From: Bisporella sp. PMI_857
Taxonomy: Eukaryota; Ascomycota; Leotiomycetes; Helotiales; Helotiaceae
Assembly: GCA_021307315.1 (NCBI GenBank)
Contig: JAJSPD010000005.1
Location: forward strand, 186,001-250,000
Direction of reading: 5' to 3'
Length of the DNA stretch: 64,000 nucleotides
Within the stretch, counting starts at the first letter, position 1, and each line of letters opens with the position of its first letter. Both the position numbers and the translations under genes were made by a program. Below, piece after piece: positions 10,393 to 21,671 of this stretch. Below the pieces are notes generated by a model. That model saw only the letters and a list, made by a program, of their open reading frames with translations. It was not told the origin of the DNA and did no database searches.

Positions 10393-12493
10393 ATGGAACC
10401 GAATCAACAGTTTCGACCAAGATGGAATCCGTACAAGGATCCGTCCATGTACGACAAAATCGACCGCCTTGAAGACGCGGTCAACGCCATCCTCCAGAAA
10501 CTGGACCTGGGGAACTTGGAATCGTTTGGAAAGAAGCCTCCCATGATTGAACCACCCAAACCAGTCGAGAAACCGCCACCGGTCAAAGTCGAAGAACTTG
10601 CTCTGTTTCAGTATAAGCCTCTAGACAGAAAAAAGCACGAAATCAGATACCTCGAGTTTGATACTGAGGCAGATATTCTGACTGCATCCATGCATCACCT
10701 TAGTCTGGATGAAGGTAAAATGCCAACGCTGCCAGACAACTTGGATCCTGATTATGCTGCAAAGTTCAAGGAGTACGTGCAGGCAGCGGCAGCTTTTGCA
10801 GCGGGGCAGAAACCGACATTCACGGCGCTGTCTTACACTTGGGGGGAACCGGTCATGGATGGAACACTCGTTCTTGATGGGAAGATCCTAAAAATTACGA
10901 AGAATCTCGAGACTGCTCTTAATGCGATATGGCGTGGAGGCTGGTCTGCGAAGAAATGGTGGATCGACCAGATTTGTGAGTGAAAACCCAATTCCCAAGG
11001 ACACTGATTGCTAAACCCAAACAGGCATCAACCAGTCCGATATCGACGAACGCAACAGCCAAGTCAATCTTATGAGAGAGATTTACAAGAAGTCCGAAGA
11101 GGTGGTCGTCTGGCTAGGGTATGAGGGCGAAGAAGGTGAAAGCAAGAGAGCCATCGAGACCATTAAGGAAGTTACTAGGTCGCCATACCGCCATCAACCT
11201 GGCAACAGACCCCGAGAGCCCCCCAAGATGTCTGTAAATGAGGTATACAAGAACTGGAAAGCGCTTGAGCTGTTTTTCCAAAGGCCATGGTGGGAACGAT
11301 GTTGGGTTCGTCAGGAGATAGCTCTGAATCGGCAAGTGTCCATCTGCTATGGATCACGAACAACTTCTTTTGAGGAACTGAACGCATTATTCCAAGTCTT
11401 CAAATATACCAAGGCAATGGGCTTCGCTGCTGATGCCGGTCGGCACATATCTTTAGGTGTCGCCACCCCCCAATACTCCCAGGCGTCAGCACTCCAGCAG
11501 CTCAAGAAGGGCACCTATGAAGGTGCAAAATTTCTTATGCTTTCGGACCTACTCCGACACACTAGGTCATGCAAGTCCACTGATGCAAAGGACAAACTCT
11601 ACTCGGTGCTTGGCTTGGTTGATTTGGAAGAGTACGACATTACGGTTGACTACCACCTATCGTCACAACAAGTAATTCGAAATGCTCTTTCTCCAATCTG
11701 GACTAAAGAAAACGGCCTCCCGACATTTGGATTATGCCAAAACCCTAACAGGAAGAACGGTCTACCATCTTGGGCACCGAATCTCTTTGACGAGTGGGTC
11801 AGGGAGCCGTTTCCAGCGCGGTTCAATAACATGCTCAGAGGCTCTCACATGCCAACGGTCCATGAAGATACTCTAATCGTACAAGGTGTTTTTGTCGATA
11901 CAATTGATACCCTTTGCGACGCTGTGGTCACAAGCGAAACGACTGATGACCAGCTGGATGCTGTCTTCGACGCGTGGCAACAATTTGTCGATGCCGCAAA
12001 ATCAGTTTTGAATGAGAAGCAATTTTGGTATTGCCGTGTGTCTCTTTCATCGGAGGCCGGAGAGGCCAGGAGGGCATCAGGATGGCTAGAGCTTCTATCC
12101 GCAGGCAGTATGAAGAATGAAGACGAGAAGTTGTCTGCGGAAACTGGAAAGGAGCTGGACCGAAAGTATGAAAGCGGCCTGGATATCCCACAAGTCAAAG
12201 CATACTTAGTCGATCCAGCATTCACTTTCACTGCTCAACCGAATTCAACTAAGCGAGAAATTTGCTACCGTTACGGAAGTGGTCGAAAGATTGGTTTCAC
12301 AGCCGGCGGGAATATTGGACTCTTCCCGGACGATATCAAGAAGGGAGATGTCCTCGCTGCAATTAAAGGGGCCGCATACCTCTGCGTCCTGAGAGAACAG
12401 GAGGATGGTTCTTACATCCTGGTGGATGAGGCGTTCTTACCTTGGGGGGGGCCTGACTTCGATTCTGAGACGGAGACCATGAGTATCATATGA
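10393..12493 (+). CDS. HET-domain (heterokaryon incompatibility) protein 1
   Basis: Predicted cytosolic protein of the HET family, whose members trigger growth arrest or cell death after fusion of genetically different hyphae. Two exons (10393-10975 and 11025-12493) join as ATTT/GC to restore DQICINQSD, giving 683 residues. The first 130 residues are charged and proline-rich. The HET domain follows: FTALSYTWGEPVMDG, then WWIDQICINQSDIDERNSQV, MREIYKKSEEVVVWLG, then RPWWERCWVRQEIAL. After it come family-typical blocks: STDAKDKLYSVLGLVD and, near the end, AYLCVLREQEDGSYILVDEAF, which resembles the C-terminal module seen in many ascomycete HET proteins. The start ATG lies 12 bp after a splice-like context and gives MEPNQQFRPRW. 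What it recognises is unknown. Confidence 0.92.
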
Positions 12494-14589
12494 TTTTGCT
12501 CGAGGAAGTCTAGCTGTGATTCAACCATTCTCCAATTTCTGAATCTGCAAATCGCAATCTACCGAAATAGAAAACTGGTGAGGTACAGATGATGTACATC
12601 AGTATTTACGTTAAATGCTTCGAATTTCCTCCTGCTTCCGCCCTCCTAAGTTTGCACCTGTAACTATTGACGGCTCATATAGTTTGAACAGAGTCAGGTT
12701 TGAACATATGCTTACCCCGCAATAAGCCCCCAAGTTACGTCCCGAAACCTATTTATAGGGTCGGATAGATCGTTCTGGATAGCAGGAGGATTGAAGTTAT
12801 GCGGAACTGCTTTGGCTTTGTCGACCTCCAGAAATACCAAGGCTCAGCCTTCATTGTCATGGCGCCACCGAAAGCTTTGTCTGGCTGGCTCTTTGCTGAC
12901 ACTCCAGCCACCATTAGGGGCACACCTCGCGTATAATTATAATGGCCACCACGCGTCCACGTCCATTCGACAATCCCCTTGGTTCATCACGGCCCAAATC
13001 GCCAAAAATTCTCCAATCAGGCAACCCCTTATAGTCACGCTGTTGGCCGAATTCCCCAGCACTTCCGCCACCGAACGGTGTTTGTATTTTCGGCCCGAAG
13101 TTCTTGCGTACATTGTATCCTTCCTCTGAGGAACCGGCGACAAAATTCCTTATATGGCGCAGCCGAATTTGGGGATCTGTAGAAAAGTCAATGCCAGCGA
13201 CTCTTAAATCATTCCCATCGCCGGCTACTGGTGTTTCGTCTTGTATGTTCTGATTTGGCAAAAATAACAGGAAAACTATGCAATTTTTCATTAGACTACA
13301 AAACTCTGAGCACCTATAGACTGCCATTCCCCTAAATCACGCACCCAACCCAGATGTGCTCCTGATCATCTTAGTCGGCGCATCTGGGGCGCCACCTTAC
13401 AAGCTCTTGGAGTGACCCATACCACCCACTTCGACCTTAGGCTAAGCATCCTCAAAGCGAAGGCTTCTATTTCTTTTTTCGAGCAGTTCTGTCGACACAT
13501 AACCTCTTCCCGAAGGGATTTGCCACAACTCTCAAACATTGAAGCAAACTTGGACCGCCCAAGGGCGAGGCTCTTTGTGAATATCAATGTGCTGACATGA
13601 CTTACTAATCCAGTAATGTGTTGCGGAATAGAGAGACTACCGTCATCTAGACTACCATGTTGGTTGAAAGAGAAGAAGCCATTAAAGACCAGATCGTGGA
13701 CTTTATTTCTGCTTCACCTATAAGTCTGTCTGATGATGTCGATTCAATTAACAACTTCTTCGATTTTCTCGCCGCAGACACGACTCCACGAGCCCAATCA
13801 GACCAAGTGTCGCACAGTTCCCGAAACACTTTGGAGAGGGAGGATGGGGTTTCACCAGATACAAGATCACAATAGCTCTAATGTCTTCCGAGAGCAGTGG
13901 ATTATTCTGCAAAGCAGGTAAAGACTTTGTTGCACCCCCAATGGAGATTCAAGCGAGGCCGAACAGGGCCGTTTAAGTACGAGTAGGCAGAGCTGATGGC
14001 CAGTCCTAGATGAACAGCGCTTGCTGGGATACAAGATGTTAAGTCTTGGAGCAGGATCTTCCTCATATTCGCCCAGCAGGACTTGGCCCGCAACACGTAT
14101 GTCTTGGAGCATGGTCCGGCCCAGAGGTGAGTGAGAGGGGGATGGTTGATATTAATGGCAAGGAGGAGAGGGATTGCGGAATCAGGGAAGGAGGAGGAAG
14201 GGGGTGTTAATTATATAATTGTACTCATTTCACAGCTGTCGGCATTTCAATTTCACGCTAGTCTATGATGTTGGTTAAGGAGGGGCGGGAGAGTGACAAA
14301 TGGGGCTATTATGATGACGGCGAATAGGAGAGGGTGTCCTCTGCGATAATAGGATCGAAGAAATGTTTGGATTGAGTGACAAGTATCGAAAATACAACGG
14401 CATGGGAATAGTTTGTTCTGAATTTAATAGAATTTATGACGGTTCGGAGTATCGAGATCTATACTTCTTGCGAAGGTCTTTCTAGCAAGTTCTAATCCAT
14501 GTAAAAACGCCGAGTCATGTCTTAATATAAGAAGAAAATGATATACAATGAATGGAAGAATAAGAGAAGCGGTCAAGAAGTAATGATTA
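12494..14589. other. intergenic with unclassified frame fragments
   Basis: About 2.1 kb between HET gene 1 and the VWA gene. Plus-strand frames at 13412-13600 and 13657-13875 have protein-like composition (for example SISFFEQFCRHITSSRRDL and DDVDSINNFFDFLAADTT) but no family I recognise. The region 12950-13240 is open on both strands and ambiguous. CTTACTAATCCAG at 13601-13613 looks like a branch point plus acceptor, but splicing to it meets an immediate stop. These may be remnants of one gene. Confidence 0.3.
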
Positions 14590-15756
14590 TTATGATCTTC
14601 TGACCTCTCCGCTTGCCCGTCCGCGATCAAGTCTCTTGACCACTGCTCCTAGAACGGCTTTCAAAATCCCATCAGCGGTCAGACCTACACCTCCCTCGCT
14701 AGATGCAGCTCCACCAGTCCAAGTTACGGTATCTACAATATCTCTGACACCGCCATCAACCAATGCACTCAATCCATCATCGAGCTCCTCCAGTGCTTGC
14801 TTAGCACCTTCTTCATTCCCGACCTGGAAGAACTGGACACCGACTTGGAATGGTGGCGCGTCCAATTTGTCCAGTTTCTTCGCTGCGGACAGAAGTACTG
14901 ATTCGACATCATCGGAGGGCACACCGTCCGTGAGAACGATTAGATTCAGAGGCTTGAGCTCCTTGCCTTCGGCAATCTCCTTCCTTAACTTGGCCAAATA
15001 CGGCGTCAAGATATTATGCACTCTAATGCCAGTGGGAGTTCCACCTTGCGGTCTAACCATCTCGAAAATCTCCGTTACAGCAGCTGCTCTCTTGATTCCC
15101 CTATACCCGCCTGCTGCAATGCCTTCTGAAGGCGCGCCTGGGTTTGTAGATTTGTGGTTCAAGAAATAGAGGTCGATACCGTCACTATCGTGTTTAGTGA
15201 CGATTGGAGCGATGGTGGAGAGGGCCTGGGAGACTTCGCGCCATGACCGCCCGGCCATAGAGCCGGAGTCATCGATCAACAAGGTAGTATCGAAGGTGGC
15301 GAGGAAGGAGTATGGATCTTCTCTTTGGGTAGAGGTCGCGGTGACGGGTCTTGATGAAGTGGTCGAAGGTGTGTTTTCTTGCGATGAGGCGGTCCCGAGT
15401 TCTACAGGGAGAGTCGGGCTTGATGCTGAGGCGATAGATGGCGTGTAAGCTGGAGGAGAATCATTCATACCAAGCTGGCGTCTTGTCGCTTGAGAAGGAT
15501 TTTCAAGTGGACTCCGGTTTCTACGTGGAGACTCACTGGCCTGAGCGTAGGAAGTCAAGTTGGCGAGGTCTCTGAAACTTGGAGTTGTTGCTATTTGAAG
15601 CTTTGGCGTGGTCGTAGAGGTAACCGTCTGTTGTGATGGATTACCGCCCTTGCGACCGATTTTGCGTATTGAGCCAAATAGGGATCGAGTTTGTTGAGGC
15701 GCGGGATAGACAATCCATGGCGATCCTGGAGGTATAATTATATGTGGGTGAGACAT
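14590..15756 (-). CDS. von Willebrand factor A (VWA) domain protein
   Basis: Single-exon protein of 388 residues. The first 150 residues are low-complexity, rich in Ser, Thr and Pro, and include a PPAY sequence near residue 101 that fits the PPxY ligand of WW domains such as those in Nedd4/Rsp5 ubiquitin ligases. The VWA domain follows: TTLLIDDSGSM carries the MIDAS metal site DxSxS at residues 162-166, with the other metal-loop features GGTPTG and LIVLTDGVPSDD further on. The C-terminal 60 residues are a small glycine-rich helical region. No signal peptide or membrane helix is evident, so it is probably cytosolic. Metal-dependent protein binding is the expected role; partners are unknown. 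The ATG at 15756 was chosen; the codon before it in the open frame is TTG. Confidence 0.85.
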   Translation of the reverse strand: MSHPHIIIPPGSPWIVYPAPQQTRSLFGSIRKIGRKGGNPSQQTVTSTTTPKLQIATTPSFRDLANLTSYAQASESPRRNRSPLENPSQATRRQLGMNDSPPAYTPSIASASSPTLPVELGTASSQENTPSTTSSRPVTATSTQREDPYSFLATFDTTLLIDDSGSMAGRSWREVSQALSTIAPIVTKHDSDGIDLYFLNHKSTNPGAPSEGIAAGGYRGIKRAAAVTEIFEMVRPQGGTPTGIRVHNILTPYLAKLRKEIAEGKELKPLNLIVLTDGVPSDDVESVLLSAAKKLDKLDAPPFQVGVQFFQVGNEEGAKQALEELDDGLSALVDGGVRDIVDTVTWTGGAASSEGGVGLTADGILKAVLGAVVKRLDRGRASGEVRRS

Positions 15757-16699
15757 CAAGGAAGATGAGTCTGATGTTCTAGGTGGCGAGAAGCTTGCTT
15801 GCAGCCAAGAACTTGCTGTGTATGACGGTGAGACGATGTCGATAACGACCTGGAAGGATTGACTGTTGAAGAGGTTAATACTTATAATCTTCCTAAATAT
15901 TTGCCTTCAAAATTAAATGTCCCATTTTCCGACGTGGTTCTGCCAGAGAATCTGCCACAAGGCTGTGTGCGCTATGCCTTTGCTAGCACTCTCGCATCGC
16001 AAAACAGTTACATATCATGAGGTCTGACCGACAAAACAGGGTATCATAGGCAGTGCTACTCAAGTAATGAGGGTCTCCTCTTTTTTCGGTTTTCTTTCGT
16101 AGTCGTCTCTCGGAAATATTCGTGGAGTTCTCTGGCCGGCAATTGGTTAAACAACAATTATTGCACATAAATTCGTACAGGGCCCAACAATTGTATGTGG
16201 AGAAGTCTTCATCAAGGGTGAATAATCCTTAAATCTCAATAATTGTACAATATTTGCCTCTAGCAGCTCACAAGCACAGAACGCCTCACATACAATTGCT
16301 TGGGCCTGTATGAAAGTAGCCGTTGTGACGCAGTGACTGCGCCTCAATGGGCAACAGCGCCTACACAAGCTTTGCGGCTTGCCCATTGTGCCTCATCAAG
16401 ACAGCCAATAGCGCACCTCAAGCTACGACCTGGATCCGAGAGACCAACCACAGAGTCCTCATGAAGCGGAACCCATTAAAGAGCCAACCATTGCTATGCC
16501 ACCCAAAATCGGAGAATGCGCCTTCTTGGTCGTAATGATAGTGTAGGGTTATATCATCGATGACAGTATTGCTCCTACTCTGGTGGTGCTAAGAGTATGG
16601 ACTGACTGAGGTGTTGCCTGCGAGGTTGTGACTTACGGCTGCAGTTGTCAGCCACTTGGAAGGGTTCCATTTATCGGCCTTAGTGAGAGGCAGGGGATA
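15757..16699. other. intergenic, no gene recognised
   Basis: About 0.9 kb upstream of the VWA gene, containing its presumed promoter. Only short frames on both strands, none with a recognisable motif. Confidence 0.35.
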
Positions 16700-17230
16700 G
16701 TATGATGGCAGTATTTGTTTATCTGTTGGTACATAAGGTAGCGTCAAAATATTCCAGCCCCACTCGAAATGCTTGGCAATGCTTCTTTTTGGGAAATTTC
16801 TTCGGATTCTATGTAGCCTCCTTCTGCCTCAATCACTGCGATCCAATCTACCACCTATTCCTTAATAAGGTCATTTATAGTAGCATGTCTGATAGAATCT
16901 CAAGCTTCCTGAATAGCCTCCTTTAGCCTTTTATATGAAGAATGACCTTCTGGTTATTTCTCTTGAATATCATTTCGTCCCAAAGAAGTCACACTAGGGT
17001 TCAAATCAGGAGAGTTTGCAGACCATCCCATTGGCATAATTCCAATAACTTCCAGTACAGGAGTTTTAGTTGCAGAAGAATGACCCTTTACGTCATCTTG
17101 CTTCGGCACCATACTCAAGGTCATCATGTCTGCGCTCATTTGCTCCCACGATCGGACAGGAGCAGATTCCGCATCTTTCTTTGCCTCTTCATTAAATACG
17201 CCTTCACTCAGTCTATGCTAGCCCTCGCTA
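16700..17230 (-). mobile_element. decayed Tc1-like DDE transposase remnant
   Basis: On the minus strand, reading from 17230 down, the frame gives SATKTPVLEVIGIMPMGWSA followed by NSPDLNPS, which matches the catalytic-core block (W-P-x-SPDLNPIE) of Tc1/mariner-type fungal transposases; the D of SPD is the second catalytic aspartate region. Further down the same frame come SSYKRLKEAIQEA, NDLIKE and AVIEAEGGYIE, which match the C-terminal tail where family members read AVI-x-A-x-GGHTKY. At least three in-frame stops interrupt it and the N-terminal DNA-binding part is not found. The Glu of the conserved NPIE is replaced. It is a dead copy; I could not find flanking inverted repeats. Confidence 0.7.
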
Positions 17231-19264
17231 GAGGCCGTCGGCGTAGATATCTCTGCGATGTCCTGCTCAGAGACGTGTCTAGTTGGAATACGCGTAAACA
17301 AGGGTTTGCTGTTCTATATGTCGACGCCGACCTGGCTCTCACATGTAGTCGCAAGAAATTCCCTAGTGCCCGAGAGTGCCAACGCGGTGCGCTGGCTCTC
17401 CATCTTGATTGCATCGATCATATGTTCTGTGAGAGAACATCCTAAGCGTGCACAACGCAGTTTTTGAACCGCGAGAACCCGTTTACCATCATTTGAAAAC
17501 AGATGTTGTTAATTCCTTTTTGACAGCCCCAAAGCTTTCTCTTTATTTCGATATCAACAACTCTGATCGTGAGGTAATAGCAGGTTAGAGCAATGGGATT
17601 GTTCGATGCATGACCCCTCTAATGATTTGTACCTTTTTGCCAGATCGCTCCATTGCCCCCACTAGCTCACATGCCACCATCTCTATTCAGAGACATGGTT
17701 ATACAGGTGATTTCAAGTGCTTTGAGATTTTTTAAAGTCGTACTCGGCTTATTCAGTAATAAAACGTTTACAATGCCGAAGTTTTTTGCTTTCTTTCGAA
17801 TATTTCCTTAGCCTAACCCAGTGCTCTGTTTTGCCGTCGGAAACTCTGTCCCTATATGCTTCTATCCTTCTTTGCACTGACGGGCTATTTGCCTTTTTTG
17901 TCTGCATTACCTGCGTCGGCGGGGAGGAAATACAAGAGTGTTACGTGAATATGATGGACTCCAGAATATGGTGTCTCATCAAATATGCAAGACCTTAATG
18001 AGTTGTCCAATCCGCTTGTAAGAATCATCGCCTGTTCCAAGAAGAAGCTTTACTTACGCCTTCCCCACAACCACCTGTGAATCTGAGGGGGGATTATGTG
18101 CTCTCGAACTATTCCTATCACTCTTCCGCTGCCATTGAGACTTCAGAGCGTTACATCTCCATTATCAGGTCCTGCTGTTGCCTTTATTTCTGGCTTGCTG
18201 CTATCTTTACCTGCTCCTAGATCATTTATTCGAAAGGAATTCGAGGCGATTGCTGGCTTGGAAAGTCCTTCATTAAGTTCAGTGAGCCCTGTAGAGTAAG
18301 CGATTGCCAACCAAGGATAAATCAGGAGTAGACTGAAGAGTTACAACCGCACGACATTCTATCGTAGGAGGAAGGAGAGTATATATCAACTTCTCGGAGC
18401 TTACATTCCAGATCTCGATACTACGGGTCTTTCTTTCAGCAAATATTTTTGTTTAAGTAAATGGGCATATAGAAACACCTATAGTGAGCTCGTTGCCACT
18501 TTTTGACGCCGTAGTCGAAAACAATGTCGTATAGTGCTTCAGAGCAGTAGCTCAGAAAAAGAGAAAGAGAAATACAAGGATGCCGAGGATATAAGAGTTG
18601 ACAAGGAGACAAGGGGGACCGGAGATGAGGTCGAAGCACATATTGGCAGGCTGTTTGCCCTTGATGTGATAAAGAGACATAATAATAAGCGCTGTAGTTA
18701 ACGTTTGTGAGGCTAAGATATTAGGAAAAGAATAAGTCCAAAGGCTTTACTCTTAACCAAAGATGATAACGCGGGCTTATAATGTTGACAGTTATTCGGA
18801 CCTGCTCCAGGATCGGACTTGTTTGAGGTGCTGTAATGATGTGCATGCAACTCGCCAAATACCGGATTAGCGCCGGGACGCCTGTACGAAAGGGGGTCTC
18901 AGGAAGTCAAGATCATCTCCTTGGTTCTGCCACGGCTTAAAGAAGGAAATTATAGGGCGAAAGCCAACATTCTATATTTTTGATTGGACTATGTGTCTCA
19001 CCGCCTTGCAGCAGGTGCTCTTGCTTCCGAGGCCCCCTTTCGTACTTAAAATCCCCGAGTGCGGAACCTAATGCTTCTTGCACAGCCCCTGCTAAGGCAA
19101 CTCTGGAACTTATTTTCAACACGTACAGAACGCTCTTTTTAAGTGCGAATGGCTCAGATTGCCGACGATAGTTTAGCATTTCCTTGGAAGTGGTATACTT
19201 TGGTGTGAGAAGTGCCACGTGGTGACCATTCACAGCCCACTCCATCCTCACGGGTGTGTGTAAA
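17231..19264. other. gene-poor region
   Basis: About 2 kb with no gene I can support. A 124-codon minus-strand frame at 18937-19311 (including MEWAVNGHHVALLTPKYTTS) may belong to the decayed frame on its right, since both are on the minus strand and end-to-end. Other short frames have no motif. Confidence 0.3.
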
Positions 19265-19798
19265 ATAAAAGCATTTGATTTCCTGTTATAACTCACAATC
19301 GAAATCCTCATTAGAAGTTTTTGTGCAGGGACAATCCTCCATTGATTAAGCCAGCCATCCTCTCAATATCCTCCCTATCTGTGGCAGCAACCAGTCACAC
19401 GAGACAACGAATAAAGAAAGTGTCGTCAGGTTCTATGGCAAGCCTGACTTGGAGCTCCTCACATTCGCAAGGCTCAACTTGCCGGTCCACATCGGGTTGG
19501 ATAGGCTATTGGATTCAACAAAATCGGGGCATTTTTTTCAACCACAGACGTCACAGCAACGAATGGCTCTTTGCTGGGTTCAGTGTGACCGGGACGATCA
19601 AAAATCTTTACAACGACATAAAAACGAGATGGGCTTCTACGCGCTAGAATTTGTGCGGGACGAAAGGATTGTTTCTAAGGCAAACTCTTACGTAGGAAGG
19701 ATCTTCCTTTGAACGACCTCGAGGCGACTTCGTCCTTACTCCGCTCTTTTGCCAGAAAACGATATCACGAGGGGTGATTTGATTGTGTGAGGATATGT
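19265..19798 (-). pseudogene. decayed minus-strand reading frame, family unknown
   Basis: One minus-strand frame from 19798 to 19265 reads as protein between several TAG, TAA and TGA codons: NQITPRDIVFWQKSGV, RTKSPRGRSKEDPSYVRVCL, then near the end CECEELQVRLAIEPDDTFFI, RCLV-stop-LVAATDREDIER and MAGLINGGLSLHKNF before a stop. The stop after RCLV fits a former TGG. No length-changing mutation is needed to follow the frame. I do not recognise the family. The 18937-19311 frame just below may be a further exon. Confidence 0.35.
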
Positions 19799-20630
19799 GC
19801 AGTAGTTGATGGGCTGAGGGATAGCATGGAAGGGGTTTGTTTCCATGCTAAGTCTTTGATACTAGGTTGCCGTGTTTTGAAATGTTATGCACAATCGAAA
19901 TAGACCTCTTCATCTATATATTTTACTTGGCAAGTGATGGTGAAACACAAGAATAAGCTGTTTACCCATGGGGTCCAGGTCCTGAGTTTAATTGAGAGAA
20001 GGGAGGTGTATTTATTCCCCAGGCAGCACTCACCTAGCTAATTTAATTCCCCATCTCCCTTTCAACCTCACCCGACTTCCCAATTTCTAAGAGTGATGAA
20101 AGTTGGTGTCTCCTATTTGCAGACTGACGGAGGATCATGCTTTATCATTCGGATATCAGTCGTACAACTACTCTCAATACCAACGGTTGTTTGCTGAGTC
20201 TCTCCTCAGCGACCCCTGCTTGCGCTTGTTCATCCAGCCTACCTGATGGAACAGCTATGGATTGACGACCCTCAATGTTAGGTTCAATAAGTGCTAATAA
20301 CAACGAATAGTGCAGCTAATAACTACAACATGACCTTTTGCGGGCTACGGTGTCTCCCTAGATTAACAGCTGTGATGACAACACTGATCAGGTGAAGTGG
20401 GTCACGTATTTTAATCGATGCAGGTCGGCAGGTCAGTTGGACCTCCACCCACCTAACGTCTCGTTAAGAGAACGCACGTCATCCGTTCTGGTCCGGTTCA
20501 CTAAACTTTAATTCTCCGCGACCTCAACTAACTAAAGCTCCGGACCGGCCAGAGTAGTCTGAACAAGCCTTCTGAGCCAGTCAAGATGATCTGACAGACG
20601 GATTACAATTCAATTTAGATCAGTCGACAT
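19799..20630. other. intergenic, downstream of the AA9 gene
   Basis: About 0.8 kb with no credible open frame on either strand and no recognised RNA gene. It follows the stop of the minus-strand AA9 gene and should hold its 3' untranslated region. Confidence 0.35.
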
Positions 20631-21671
20631 TTAACCCGTTCCCTCCTCTGTCCCAGTCCATACGGGGGGTCCCGGGAAAGGGTATTCCTGCTGCTGTAAG
20701 CTTTCCACACATAAAAGTATAATCTTGAAATGGGGAACAAACCAGAGTCTGCCACTCGGGCTTGATTGGCTCACCACCAGATGTCATCTAACACGTATGA
20801 ATCAGAACTTGCTCTGCTATCAATTAGCTGGTCGCACATATCAACTTACCGTCCAGTCGCTCATCGCAAGGCCAGGATCTATCTCATATCAGTCCGGAAT
20901 CTTCAATACACCTTCATCAACTTACCCTCAACTGAATACGCCCCGGGAAAGCTAACCAAGAACTGTTCACCCGGAAACCCCGTCTCTTCACCCGTGACCG
21001 TCAACTGTGCGCACTCGGGGTATATTTGCGTCGGGCGACTAGCCATCATGATGATCTCCGTCCTAAGCAAATAATTTCCCGGCTTCAAATTCTTCGGAAT
21101 TGTAACCGTGTACCCTTTTGTCCCCTTCAGAAGCTGGCTCTGCCACCACGGACCTCGAAGATCCTGAGCCTGCGGCATGAGACCCAGCTGGTCGATTTTA
21201 AACCAAACTTTGCCGCTGCCGTCGAAGCCGTCGCAAGAGGTACCCGGGCAGGCAGCGAGGTAGGTCAGGAAAGGGCCGTCGCCGTGATGCCACCCGTCAG
21301 GCCAAACATTTGTCATGAACTGATCCCAATGCGCGGTGATATTGCCGCCTGCTTTGATGGGGGCGTGGAGGGCAGTTGGCGTTCTTGCGCCGTCAAAGTT
21401 GCAGGTGATATTTGAAGATTTGGGATCCTCGATCGGATTTAGATCCCAGCGTCTTTGGATACTCGGTACTGCTGGTGGATTTGGAATCGGGTTTCCTTTG
21501 GAATCAAATATGTTCCATAGATATCTCGCTAAGTTAGCGCGAAAGTACGATGCAAGAGCAGGCAGAGTACCCCTTATATTGCGTTCCATCGATATCATAC
21601 CAGTACACTCCACCATGGGCAACTGCTGTTCCTAGAAAGCACAAAGCTAAAGTAATAATAAGTTCCCCCAT
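20631..21671 (-). CDS. AA9 (GH61) lytic polysaccharide monooxygenase, secreted
   Basis: Copper enzyme that oxidatively cleaves glycosidic bonds in crystalline polysaccharides, typically cellulose or hemicellulose, outside the cell. Four exons (21671-21571, 21524-20926, 20878-20850, 20693-20631) join in phase to 263 residues. The signal peptide MGELIITLALCFLGTAVA ends before His19, which becomes the N-terminal His of the copper brace (HGGVYWYDIDG). The second copper His is His113 or His114 in WPDGWHHGDGPFLTYLA, and the axial Tyr is Tyr202 in TQIYPECAQLTVTG. The C-terminus YPFPGPPVW matches the family. Oddities: two extra residues sit between HHG and the usual GP, and the segment LRTEIIMMASRPTQIYPEC has Ala where the second-sphere His of EIIALH is expected, with about four residues deleted before Gln200. 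The small exon of 29 nt rests on canonical splice sites and on the family motif it restores (EDPGLAMSDW). Confidence 0.9.

Noticed and set aside
12914..13327. 137-codon minus-strand frame with a Gly-rich stretch
   Set aside because: The same DNA is also open on the plus strand, no motif supports either, and no splice structure was found.
14636..15169. 177-codon plus-strand frame
   Set aside because: Lies wholly antisense to the VWA gene, whose MIDAS motif shows the minus strand to be coding.
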